From UBA6623 sp965238125 (GTDB taxonomy: Bacteria > Acidobacteriota > Terriglobia > Bryobacterales > UBA6623), in assembly GCA_965238125.1 (NCBI GenBank), contig OZ250179.1, positions 4,712,001-4,776,000 on the forward strand: a stretch of 64,000 nt of DNA, read 5' to 3'. This document shows positions 19,441-27,742 of this stretch, in pieces. Within the stretch, counting starts at the first letter, position 1. Every line of letters begins with the position of its first letter. The notes beneath the pieces were generated by a model that was not told the DNA's origin, ran no database searches, and saw only the letters and a list, made by a program, of their open reading frames with translations. The position numbers and the translations under genes were made by a program.

Positions 19441-20643
19441 TCAACGTCCCGGAATCTCGGCGACCATACGCTCGATGGCGGCGGGCAAATCGCGTGGACG
19501 ACGAACTGCGTAGCGGGTGCCGCCGAGTGCCTTGACGGCGTGTCCCAACAAGCCGCGCCAATTGCGCCACATGGCCGGGTTTAGGTAGAAGACCGGGGCC
19601 GGACTGCGCTCCAACCCCCGGATCGTTTCTTTCGCGACTTTCTTGCCGATGCGCAAGTCCCAACCCACGAAAATGAACGCGTCGGACTCTTCGTCCTCCC
19701 CCAGTTCCTTTTCGAGCAGGTCCGCGAAGAATTCCTGTTCTTTCTTCTTACCGAGTTGCCCGTAGGTAACCGTGCCGGGCGTGAGTTGCTCGAGGGTTTC
19801 GCCGAGCGCCGGAAAGTCGATGACGTCTTGGTAGTCTTGTTCGAAAAGAACTTGCTGATCGTCGAGGCTGAAGGCCACGACGGAAAATTCCGCAAGAGCC
19901 GGGTGCCTTGCCATGACCCGCAAAATCGAGAGGACCGGCCCGTAACGCCAAATCGGAATCGTAACCCGACGTCGGCCTCGCACATCCATGCTGACCAGCA
20001 GTTTGACGCGGAGCTTCTTGCCGGCCGGGTCGGGGGGAACCGGGGTCTCCTCGCGAAACAGGTAGACAAGCGAGGGGGCCAACTCTCCCCGAGCAAGTGT
20101 CAGTTCGACATCACGGTCCTTTTTGGAACGGCGCGCCTCGACCGTCCAACGGGCCGTACAAAAGCGCCCGAAACCGTCTTGCAGTTGCCACATCACCTCG
20201 TACACGCCCTCGCCGGCCGCGAACGAGCCGCTGAACTGGATGGCTCCGCCGCGGTCTTCCGCGATCTCGTCGACCTCGAATCTGCGACTGAAATAGACCC
20301 CTTCGGCGGCCTCGGGCCACAACGGATTCACGGCGACCCGCAATAAGAAACGATTCGCCGGGCCGCGGATTTCGCGCAGGGGGATTTCCGCGACGTATCC
20401 GGTCAGGAAACGAAATTCGAAGCCGAGAAAGGGTGGAAAGTTGCGCACCCGGCACGAGATTGGGCGGCTGGGCACGGGCCATCGTTCTTCCTCCCACTCG
20501 AAGGTGTTGTCGTCCCCCGGAAACAGCGGGGACTGGTCGGTCCTGTCTTGCGCGGCCAGGGGGGACAAGGCGGTCAGGCCCAGCAGCGTAAGAAAAACAA
20601 ACCCGAAGTACGACGTTGGCGGGATGCGGCTTCGGCTCTGCAT
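19441..20643 (-). CDS. Exported VWA-like protein of acidobacterial type
   Basis: 400 residues with a signal peptide (YFGFVFLTLLGLTALSPLAA). The N-terminal ~170 residues look like an Ig-like beta domain. From about residue 205 the pattern VKLLVSMDVRGRR..., FSVVAFSLDDQQVLFEQ and DAFIFVGWDL resembles a von Willebrand A fold of the 'VWFA-related' exported proteins abundant in Acidobacteriota, but a canonical MIDAS DxSxS is not seen. Function unknown; an extracytoplasmic binding role is inference. Convergent with glgB, whose end is 96 bp away. Confidence 0.6.
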   Translation of the reverse strand: MQSRSRIPPTSYFGFVFLTLLGLTALSPLAAQDRTDQSPLFPGDDNTFEWEEERWPVPSRPISCRVRNFPPFLGFEFRFLTGYVAEIPLREIRGPANRFLLRVAVNPLWPEAAEGVYFSRRFEVDEIAEDRGGAIQFSGSFAAGEGVYEVMWQLQDGFGRFCTARWTVEARRSKKDRDVELTLARGELAPSLVYLFREETPVPPDPAGKKLRVKLLVSMDVRGRRRVTIPIWRYGPVLSILRVMARHPALAEFSVVAFSLDDQQVLFEQDYQDVIDFPALGETLEQLTPGTVTYGQLGKKKEQEFFADLLEKELGEDEESDAFIFVGWDLRIGKKVAKETIRGLERSPAPVFYLNPAMWRNWRGLLGHAVKALGGTRYAVRRPRDLPAAIERMVAEIPGR

Positions 20644-21082
20644 GGAGCTTGGCGCAAGGCGGGCGGCTATCGATCGGGCCTCGCCGAGTCGCGAACCGGC
20701 CGGGCGTCCGGCCCCGTGGTCGCCAGTGCCGCAAGGTCGGCCAACGAAAGGCTTCTTCGAGCGAGACGGCTGGGGCGCGCGACCGCCGATTGCCAGTCTA
20801 CCAGACCGAAGTGAAGGTCCATCGGAGATGAAGTTGCCTGCTGTCGGCCAAACGTAAGCTATTGGATCCGATAAGAGACTTGCGGGATAGCCGCGGCCGC
20901 CGAATCGCCTCGGCCACTTGCCATGGGCGGCTGTCCCGGCCGTGGATCCGCCATTCTCGAGCCAATTGGGACCGTCGGTGGAGAAAACCCGTGATAAGAT
21001 GTTGATGTATCGCGCGAGTGGCGCCGGAGCCTACTGGTCGGTGTTGTGCGGCCCGCCCGAGCCGATCCACTTTGAGGTTGCT
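20644..21082 (+). other. Intergenic stretch without a recognised gene
   Basis: This spacer between the VWA-like gene's start and the small zinc protein contains only short open frames without family resemblance. A longer in-frame start for the downstream small protein exists at 20918, but the added residues have no visible conservation. No terminator-like hairpin with a T-run was seen. Confidence 0.4.
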
Positions 21083-21316
21083 GTGAAAAAAAATAGCGGT
21101 CCCAAGAATATTCCCGCCGGGCAGGGCGTTGACCCCCAATTGATGGAAGCGGCCAAGAAGACCGTTTTCGAGCCGAAAGCCCAGGAGACGTTTGCCTGCA
21201 ACGTCTGCGATACGCCGGGCGCCAGCGACCAATCGGAAGGCCTATGCTGGGTCTGCCGCCGCCTCAAAATCAGCGCCTGGAAAGAATCCGAGCAGCAGAT
21301 GATGTTTACCGAATAG
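21083..21316 (+). CDS. Small double-CxxC protein
   Basis: About 77 residues. A lysine-rich start (KKNSGPKNIP) is followed by QETFACNVCDTPGASD and GLCWVCRRLKISA, giving two CxxC pairs about 15 residues apart, a likely zinc knuckle. I choose the GTG at 21083, which follows a weak GAGG-type ribosome site; ATG 21003 or 20918 are open alternatives. Function unknown. Together with the protein at 11965 it is one of two tiny CxxC proteins in this window; they are not obviously homologous. Confidence 0.5.
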   Translation: MKKNSGPKNIPAGQGVDPQLMEAAKKTVFEPKAQETFACNVCDTPGASDQSEGLCWVCRRLKISAWKESEQQMMFTE

Positions 21317-21339
21317 AAACGCGCCCGGATTCTTCGACA

Positions 21340-21380
21340 CCGGATACAGAGCCCGGAGCGCAAGCGACGGGCCGAGGGCA
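21340..21380 (+). repeat. Dispersed 'AGCCCGGAGCGCAAGCGACGGG' unit
   Basis: The core GCCCGGAGCGCAAGCGACGG occurs here (about 21351-21372) and again near 61241-61261 next to the IS110 region. It is a short palindrome-containing intergenic repeat of the kind scattered through Acidobacteriota and Planctomycetota genomes. Function unknown. Confidence 0.6.
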
Positions 21381-21487
21381 GGCAACCGCCACTCGCTCTG
21401 GAACCGCGTCTCCCGAACCGTCATGGTCTTGCGTCGACCCGAAACCGTTGTGGTTCGGGGTCTTGAAAGAATTCGATCCTGGCAATC

Positions 21488-22398
21488 TCAGCGGACTTGT
21501 TCATACACGTACCCGGCGACGGCGATGTCCTCGATGGCCAGGCCTTGGGATTCGAACAGGGTGATCGCCTCCGCTTCGGAGCGGCCCGGGACGCGCCCCG
21601 CCACCACGGCCGATAGCTCCTCGACGCGCTCCCAATCCAACACGCCGTCTTCGTGAGCTTGCACCAAGTCGCCGGCTTCCATCTTGGCTTGCTCGATCGA
21701 GTCGACGGCGATGAACGCCGCGGCTTGAACGGCTGTACCGTCGATTTCCCGCCGCTTGACGTGGTTGCTCCCGGCGGCGTTGATATGCGTTCCGGGACCG
21801 AGCCACGCGCCTTCGAGAACGGGTGTCGCGGCGTTGGTCACGGTGATCACGATGTCGCTTTCCCGAACGGTTTGCTCCGCCGACGAGGCAGCCTCGATGT
21901 CGATCCCGAGCAGGCCCGACATCTTTTCAGCGAAAGCCGCGCGTCTTTCCTCGGAACGGCTCCGGCGGGCGCACCCCAACCACGGCGGCGAGTTGCGTTT
22001 CGGCCTGCCACCCGGCCCCGATCATGCCGATGGTTCCGGCGTTCGGGTTGGCCATGAATTTCGTCGCCAAACCGCTGGCCGCGCCGGTGCGGATTTGCCC
22101 CAGGCCGTCGGCATCGATCACGGCGAGCAGAGAAGTCGTTTCGGCATCGAAAAGGCTGACAAGAAAAACGCGCGCCTTTGCGGGGATGGGTGGCGTAGAC
22201 CTTGCTTCCGAGATACCCGCTTTCGTTGTCGCCCGCGGCCATGTAGTGCAGCAGCGTGCGGTTCGCCATGCGGACACGGCGGCGCGGATGGTTGACGGCT
22301 TGGCCGGCGTCGAGGCGGCGAAAACAAGTTTCGAGCAGCTCGACAGCCTTGGCGGGCGATAGAATTTCGCGGACTTGGTCCTCGGTAATGTGGATCAT
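21488..22398 (-). pseudogene. Ornithine cyclodeaminase/mu-crystallin family gene with two frameshifts
   Basis: The protein would be an NAD(P)-binding ornithine cyclodeaminase or ketimine-reductase-type enzyme. Three frames are needed: MIHITEDQVREILSPAKAVE (from 22398), then VFLVSLFDAETTSLLAVIDA plus ATKFMANPNAGTIGMIGAGWQA with the Rossmann GxGxxA-type loop, then EKMSGLLGIDIEAA..SDIVITVTNAATPVL and AGSNHVKRREID to 21488. The first shift is in a TTTTT (about 22172), the second near GGGG (about 21970). Everything else, including family length, is intact. One-base errors in the assembly would explain it as well as real decay. Confidence 0.85.
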
Positions 22399-22446
22399 AG
22401 TGCCGGATCAACGAGACCGAAGGAGATGACCCCGCTGGGACGAATG

Positions 22447-22788
22447 CTAGGCCGCGCCGGCGGGAGCGAAGACTGTCTCGCCTTGCGGCGCCCGATTCAT
22501 GCTGAGATATTCCAGCAAGATCATCATTCTGTGCGTTGATCGAGCTTCGGCGGAAGGCGGACTCGCGGCGCGGTCGTAGCGCTGGATCGAGAGCGCGATT
22601 TCGTCGCGCGTCAATGTGGGGGAAGTCGGCCGGGACTCAATGAAGCGAGCCCCGAAATAGGCCGCGATATATTCGAGTTCGTCGCTGGAAAGGCCCTCGA
22701 GAAACCGGCGTGCCGCCTCCCGGCGACTCGCGGTGGATAAAGAAGAAACAGCGCTGACGAGAGTAAGTTTTTCTCGTACTAAGATCAC
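22447..22788 (-). CDS. Small protein of unknown function
   Basis: 113 residues, not recognised. Predicted largely helical (REAARRFLEGLSSDELEYIAAYFGARFIESR) with a hydrophobic C-terminal part and no signal peptide or cysteine. The ATG complement lies at 22786-22788. It stands alone between the broken cyclodeaminase and the protease gene. Coding potential rests on an uninterrupted frame only. Confidence 0.45.
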   Translation of the reverse strand: MILVREKLTLVSAVSSLSTASRREAARRFLEGLSSDELEYIAAYFGARFIESRPTSPTLTRDEIALSIQRYDRAASPPSAEARSTHRMMILLEYLSMNRAPQGETVFAPAGAA

Positions 22789-23096
22789 CTTCGACGGCTC
22801 CGATCTTGTCCGTGAAGCGCGGGGGCTGTAGTTATTATCACCTACCGGTGATTAGGGCCGCAACCGTAGTACGGGTGAGCTCGGGGTCCTATAAGCAGTA
22901 CTTATTGTCGGGAACGCCGTTTTTGCGCCGCGGCCCCGTCGAGTTTCGTGAAATGCGCTCTCCTAGACGAGCGGGGCCCGCGGCCACGCCGGATGGTTCA
23001 TGCGGGAAACTTGGTAGCGACCGGCACTCGTGCCGGTCCCGGTTGAGACGAGCTCTCGGCTTGTCTCGCCTCAACCCGTCCCAATTGAAGTTTAGC
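22789..23096. repeat. Intergenic region with cruciform repeats
   Basis: No gene seen. Around 23011-23085 there are two hairpins side by side. GACCGGCAC-TC-GTGCCGGTC is a perfect 9-bp stem with a 2-base loop, followed by GGTTGAGACGAG...CTTGTCTCGCCTCAACC, an imperfect stem. They lie just behind the end of the HtrA-like gene and could stabilise or terminate its transcript. A shorter palindrome (CACCTACCGGTG) lies near 22850. Confidence 0.55.
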
Positions 23097-24266
23097 TTAA
23101 AGCCAACGCGTGTTTTTCGATTGCAGCTCGATCTCGATGGTCTGCTTTTCGCCGTCACGGATAACGGTCAACTGCAGAGTATCGCCGCCGTGTTTGAGCG
23201 AGAGGACTTGGCTCAACACGCGGCGGTGAGCCACTTCGCGTCCGTCGACGTGGGTAATGAAGTCGCCGCCCCAGGGAATCAAGTAATTCCCGAGAACGAC
23301 TTCCCGTTGCGCGCCGCGAAGGCCGGCCTGGGCGGCGGCCGAACCTCCCGCAATCTCCGCCACCAGATAACCCGACTCGCCCGGCAAGTCGAGGGCGCGC
23401 AGGAAGCGCCCGGAAAGAAACAGCGTTCGAAACCCGGGATGACTCGCTTGGCGAGCCTTGCCCCCCGTGCGCTCGTACTCGAGCAAGGGGACGGCGCGGC
23501 TGATAGGCATGGCGAAACCGATGCCGACGTTGGCGCGGCCGATGATGGCCGTGTTGACGCCGATGACGTTGCCCGCGCTGTCGAGCAGCGGGCCGCCGCT
23601 GTTGCCCGGGTTGATGGCGGCGTCGGTTTGAATCATGTCTTCGAGGAAACTTTCGCCGTCGCGAATCGAGCGCCCGAGCGAACTGATGATGCCCGTCGTC
23701 AAGGTTCCCTCGAGACCAAACGGATTGCCGATGGCCAGCACTTTCTGTCCGACCTTCAAGTTGTCGGATTGGCCGAGTTGCAGCGACGGAAGATCCAGGT
23801 CGGCGCGAATGCGAATCAGCGCCAAGTCGTTAGCCTCATCGACGGCGAGGACCTCGGCCTTGTGACGCGACTTGTCGCTGAGGGTGACTTCAATCTGCGG
23901 AGCGTTGCCGCCGATGACATGATGGTTCGTCAGAATACGACCTTCACCGTCAATTAGGAAACCCGACCCCGAAGCCGCGCTCGGTTGCAGCTCGAGAAAC
24001 CAGCCGCGTTTGAGCACGGTGCTCGTGATGTTCACCGTGGCTTCGTTGGCGCGCGTGTAAATCTCGATGTTGGACTGCTCTTCGGCCGTCAGACCGGTGG
24101 CTTGCGCTTCAGTCCAATAGGGTGAGGGGTAATCGGGGGAACTCGGCGCCGGGCGCCAAGGGACGCCGCGAGAAGTCGTCCACAGCACAAAAACAGCCGC
24201 GATGATCGCCGCCAGCCAGAGCGGACGGAATGCAATGGGTCGACGACGTCCGTGACCTCCGTTCAT
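23097..24266 (-). CDS. HtrA/DegP-like trypsin-type serine protease with PDZ domain
   Basis: Envelope quality-control protease anchored by an N-terminal helix (LWLAAIIAAVFVLWTT). The catalytic triad is visible: His in ILTNHHVIGG, Asp in VDEANDLALIRI, Ser in INPGNSGGPLLDS. A PDZ-type region follows (about 280-389; SAAAQAGLRG, GDFITHVDGREV). 389 residues with a single PDZ is typical of DegS/S1C forms. Its ATG overlaps the coaE stop by 4 bases (ATGA), so the two genes are translationally coupled. Confidence 0.93.
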   Translation of the reverse strand: MNGGHGRRRPIAFRPLWLAAIIAAVFVLWTTSRGVPWRPAPSSPDYPSPYWTEAQATGLTAEEQSNIEIYTRANEATVNITSTVLKRGWFLELQPSAASGSGFLIDGEGRILTNHHVIGGNAPQIEVTLSDKSRHKAEVLAVDEANDLALIRIRADLDLPSLQLGQSDNLKVGQKVLAIGNPFGLEGTLTTGIISSLGRSIRDGESFLEDMIQTDAAINPGNSGGPLLDSAGNVIGVNTAIIGRANVGIGFAMPISRAVPLLEYERTGGKARQASHPGFRTLFLSGRFLRALDLPGESGYLVAEIAGGSAAAQAGLRGAQREVVLGNYLIPWGGDFITHVDGREVAHRRVLSQVLSLKHGGDTLQLTVIRDGEKQTIEIELQSKNTRWL

Positions 24267-24868
24267 GCGGCCTCCCGAAGAAGTCTTTCGTGAATCTCGC
24301 GCACTTGCCGTGTGGTCTCCTGCTTCGTTCCCGATGTATCAATGACGTAATCAGCGTATTTGCGCTTCTCTTCGAGGGGCATTTGGCGGGCCAGCCGGGC
24401 ACGGGCATCCGCCTCCGGCGCGCCTTCCCTGTCGCGATAACGGCGGACCTGCAACTCGGGCGGGCACACTGTCAGCACAATGCGGTCATAGCGGGTGTAG
24501 CTGCCCGACTCGATCATGATAGCGGCTTCGGAGACGACGACCGCCTTGGGGTCGCGGCGGGCGATTGCAGCGAAGAGTTTCTCCTGCTTTTGAAAAACGT
24601 GGGGGTGGACGAGCGAGTTCAGTTTCTTGAGTTTCCCCGGGTCGGCGAAGGCGATCTTCCCCAGTGCCTCGCGCTTGATTTCCCCGTCATCGCCGAGAAT
24701 CTCTTCGCCGAATTCCGCGACGACGTCGCCGAAAGCTTCGCCCTCACGACGTAACACCTCGTGGCCCAAGCGGTCGGCGGAAATCACGGCGCAACCCAAC
24801 TCTTCGAACTCCCGGGCAACGAAGGTCTTACCGGAAGCCAAGCCGCCGGTGAGTCCGACTTTGAGCAT
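24263..24868 (-). CDS. coaE: Dephospho-CoA kinase
   Basis: Last step of coenzyme A synthesis, phosphorylating the ribose 3'-OH of dephospho-CoA. The N-terminal P-loop is GLTGGLASGKT, followed by LGCAVISADRLGHEVL (DADxxxH-like motif) and PKAVVVSEAAIMIESG; the lid region is RYRDREGAPEADARARLARQ. 201 residues, the family norm. ATG 24868 has no competitor. It is the first gene of a two-gene unit with the HtrA-like protease. Confidence 0.95.
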   Translation of the reverse strand: MLKVGLTGGLASGKTFVAREFEELGCAVISADRLGHEVLRREGEAFGDVVAEFGEEILGDDGEIKREALGKIAFADPGKLKKLNSLVHPHVFQKQEKLFAAIARRDPKAVVVSEAAIMIESGSYTRYDRIVLTVCPPELQVRRYRDREGAPEADARARLARQMPLEEKRKYADYVIDTSGTKQETTRQVREIHERLLREAA

Positions 24869-24975
24869 GGAGTCATTGTAGCGGGGGGGCTGGCAGGCTT
24901 ACGCTTGGCAATGACAGCGAATGATGCGAAGCAGCCGCGACCTGCCGTCGAGCCTTACGCCGCTATAATGGCCTC

Positions 24976-25890
24976 GTGTCGCCTCCGCGTTGTTCTCTTT
25001 GGTCTCGCAAACGTTGGCGCAAGCTCCGGAAGTGGCCCGTCGCGTCCATCGTTGTTGCCTTGCTCGCCGCGGCCTGCTCCTCGCCCCGTCCCACGGATTA
25101 CTCGAACATGGTCCTGATCGAGGGCGGCGAGTTCTTGATGGGAACGGACGCGGGTTACCCCTATGAGGGGCCGCCGCACCGCATTGTCGTCGACAGTTTC
25201 TATCTGGACGCGACCGAAGTGACCAATCGGCAATTTTCCGAGTTTGCCTCCGCAACCGGATACGTCACGGAATCGGAGAAGCAAGGCTCCTCGGGCATTT
25301 TCGACGGCGCGAGCGGCGAGTGGAGCCTGGTCGAAGGCGCTGATTGGCGGCACCCCGCCGGGTCCGATTCCAACCTGGATGGTCGGGATGACCACCCGGT
25401 GATCCATGTTTCCTGGGACGACGCGACCGCCTTCGCCGCCTGGGCGGGCAAGCGTTTACCCACCGAAGCCGAGTGGGAGTTCGCCGCCTCGGGGGCTGGG
25501 CAATATCCGTGGGGCAATGAATTCATGCTCGATGGCCGGCATGTCGCCAACTGGTGGCAAGGGGTCTTTCCGGCTCGCGATCTTCAGGAGGACGGGTTTG
25601 CCGCCGTCGCCCCGGTCAAGCAATTCCCCGCCACCGGCCCCGGGCTCTATGACCTGGGTGGGAATGTTTGGGAATGGGTGGCCGACTGGTATGCCCCCGA
25701 TTATTACCGCCGTGCGCCGACCAGAAACCCAACCGGCCCCGGTGAGGGGCGCGAGAGGGTCCATCGCGGAGGCAGTTGGATGTGCAGCCGCAACTATTGC
25801 CGCGGCTTTCGGGTAGCCGCGCGACAGAAAACCGCCCCCGACACCGGACTCAACAACCTTGGCTTTCGTTGCGCTGCGGATGCAAGTTAG
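24976..25890 (+). CDS. Formylglycine-generating enzyme (SUMF1-type) lipoprotein
   Basis: Oxidises the active-site Cys of type I sulfatases to formylglycine. The leader VVALLAAAC is a lipobox, so the protein should be a lipoprotein. The FGE-sulfatase fold is recognisable from VLIEGGEFLMGT, DATEVTNRQFSEF, HVSWDDATAFAAWAGKRLPT and GLYDLGGNVWEWVADWY. The C-terminus has GGSWMCSRNYCRGFRVAAR: two Cys spaced C-x4-C as in the copper-dependent catalytic pair of true FGE, which many SUMF1-domain relatives lack. Start GTG 24976. Its expected client is the CSASR sulfatase at 54015. Confidence 0.88.
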   Translation: MSPPRCSLWSRKRWRKLRKWPVASIVVALLAAACSSPRPTDYSNMVLIEGGEFLMGTDAGYPYEGPPHRIVVDSFYLDATEVTNRQFSEFASATGYVTESEKQGSSGIFDGASGEWSLVEGADWRHPAGSDSNLDGRDDHPVIHVSWDDATAFAAWAGKRLPTEAEWEFAASGAGQYPWGNEFMLDGRHVANWWQGVFPARDLQEDGFAAVAPVKQFPATGPGLYDLGGNVWEWVADWYAPDYYRRAPTRNPTGPGEGRERVHRGGSWMCSRNYCRGFRVAARQKTAPDTGLNNLGFRCAADAS

Positions 25891-26300
25891 GGGCGGTGAA
25901 AAAATGGGGACTGTACCGAGCGCCGACCGAACAAGCTCCATCGAATCAATGAGCATCGCCGGCGCGAAGTGGTCTCTTCCGAAAATCCTCTTTAGCTTAC
26001 GAAGGATTACGGTATAGACCCTGAAATCACAAACCGGGGCAGCCGCGGAGCGGCGACGGGAGCCACAGCCCCGGGCTTCAGCCCGGGGTCCCCGCCGAAA
26101 ATCACGACAAGCCCCGGATGGGGCGTAGGAGCAATCGCCCGCTGCAACCCGGCCAACAGGTACGTTCACCCTCCCCCTGCCGACGCCTGACACTTCGACC
26201 CCTCCTTGGCCTGTATCCCGGTCTCACCTGCATTTTCATGGCGGCATTATGAATCCCGCAATTCATAGAAACGGACTGTCCCCGATTTTTCACCGCCCCT
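25890..26300. repeat. Structured repeat element (copy D, 411 bp) with inverted ends
   Basis: Begins at the FGE stop codon with GGGGCGGTGAAAAAATGGGG and ends at 26300 with the inverse of AGGGGCGGTGAAAAATCGGGG. Its first ~95 bases match, arm for arm, the small element inside mutM (47883-47980). Near its right end, inverted, is the module TATGAAT-TGCGGG-ATTCATA plus CCGCCATGAAAATG shared with copies A, B and C. A middle hairpin CCCCGGGCTTCAGCCCGGGG is also shared in form. No gene inside. Confidence 0.75.
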
Positions 26301-26319
26301 TAGGCCCGCGGCTTCAGTG

Positions 26320-27228
26320 CTACAAGACTGGCTCGTACCTCTCCATCAGCGCCTCGATTTCCTTGCGCTCTTGCGGACGCACATTCGGCAGCGGCGGGCG
26401 TACCGGGCCGGCCGGCTTGCCGAGCACTTCCATCGCGGCTTTCATCACCGAGACCTCATAACCCTTGCGCCGCGCCCGCAGCCCATAGAGCGGCAACACG
26501 TAGTTCGACATCAGCCGTTCCAGGCTGGCGTTGTCGAGCATGGAAGCTCGCTCATGCAACTGCAATGACAGCCGCGGCGCGATGGCGGCGATGCTCGACG
26601 TGTAGGTGCGAATCCCCAGCGAATAGTAGGCGCGCACCATGTCGTCGCCGGCGCCCCCGATCCAGTGCAATCGGTCGCCGACGCGTTCCATGATCATCTG
26701 GAAACGCCGGACGTCGGCTTGCCCCTCCTTCCACGCCGTCAACGTGGGAATGGCATCGGCGAGGCGGTTGACCTCACCCGGACTGAAGCTCGCCCAGTCG
26801 CGGTTATAGATCAGCATGCCGAGAGGCGTGCTTTCCCCGACGGCTTGGTAGTAGTTCAGCATGCCCTCGAACGGGGCGTTGGGGTAATAGGGCGGGAAGC
26901 AGAGAATGCCGTCGGCGCCGGCGTCGGCGCTCTGCTTCGCCAGCTCGACGGCGATTTGGGACCCAAAGCCGGTTCCGGCGATGACCGGCATTTTGCCGTC
27001 GACTTCTTGCACAACCGCCTCGACCACTTGGCGGTGCTCCTCGATCGAAAGAGAATACATTTCGCCGGTCCCGCCCGCCGCGACAATCGCCGCCAGCGGG
27101 AATTCGGCCATCTCGGCTGTGTTGCGGCGCAGCCCGTCGACATCGATCGACAGATCGTCGGTGAAGGGCGTGACCGGAAAGGCGATCACCCCGGAAAGTT
27201 TCGAGCGAAGTTCACTGGGTTCCATCAT
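26320..27228 (-). CDS. Dihydrodipicolinate synthase-family lyase, KdgD-like
   Basis: TIM-barrel class I aldolase/dehydratase. The motifs fit 5-dehydro-4-deoxyglucarate dehydratase better than lysine-pathway DapA: GVIAFPVTPF, AAGGTGEMYSLS, VIAGTGFG, LIYNRDWASF, TAWKEGQADVRRF with the Schiff-base Lys, and GIRTYTSSIAAIAPR. KdgD makes 2-oxoglutarate semialdehyde from the sugar-acid intermediate. 302 residues, normal length. ATG 27228 (or the next Met). No other sugar-acid gene sits beside it, so the substrate remains a family-based guess. Confidence 0.8.
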   Translation of the reverse strand: MMEPSELRSKLSGVIAFPVTPFTDDLSIDVDGLRRNTAEMAEFPLAAIVAAGGTGEMYSLSIEEHRQVVEAVVQEVDGKMPVIAGTGFGSQIAVELAKQSADAGADGILCFPPYYPNAPFEGMLNYYQAVGESTPLGMLIYNRDWASFSPGEVNRLADAIPTLTAWKEGQADVRRFQMIMERVGDRLHWIGGAGDDMVRAYYSLGIRTYTSSIAAIAPRLSLQLHERASMLDNASLERLMSNYVLPLYGLRARRKGYEVSVMKAAMEVLGKPAGPVRPPLPNVRPQERKEIEALMERYEPVL

Positions 27229-27315
27229 GATGCAGGCGACTCGTGCCCTTCGCTGATTCTACGCGAACCGAATCGGGCGATACTCCGCCAACGAAAAAAA
27301 CCGCGTCCGCGCCCC

Positions 27316-27740
27316 TCAAAGAATGCGAACGCCGCTGAAAGGATCCGTCGACCCCACGGGGCCGATGGCGTTAGATCGGATCTTCAGACCTATTTGGATC
27401 TGCCGCTCGGGCACGGTCGCCGGCGTACTGGTTGCCCACACCGAACTGCGTGCCGCTCAAGTTTGCATTGGGCAGGTTGCAGGCGGCTAACTAATTGAAA
27501 GCGTCGAAAAATTCCGCCCGAAACTCGACCATCTTGCCCTCCCCAAACGGGAACTGCCGGAAGATCGATAGGTCGAAGTTCGCGACGCCGTTGCTGCGTG
27601 CGTAGGGCGGACGCACGGGAGTTCCGTGGGAGCGGCACGGTAAAGGACAACAGACCTCGGCGAGCCACCATAGATCCGAGCAACCCCCGCAAGGTTTCCC
27701 CAAGCACGATGGAGAAGGAACCGGCCGGTCGGCGATGCGG
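27316..27740 (-). pseudogene. 3' remnant of a TonB-dependent (Cna-type) receptor gene
   Basis: The segment reads ANFDLSIFRQFPFGEGKMV then VEFRAEFFDAFN-stop; beyond an in-frame TAG the text goes on as LPNANLSGTQFGVGN and, one frame over, VPERQIQIGLKIRS. These are the last barrel strands of the acidobacterial carboxypeptidase-regulatory-like TonB receptors (SIFKxFxxGEGK...FRAExFNxFN...PxRQIQFGLKF). The upstream ~900 codons are missing, and the piece has a premature stop and a frameshift. A useful lineage marker. Confidence 0.75.
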
Positions 27741-27742
27741 GC

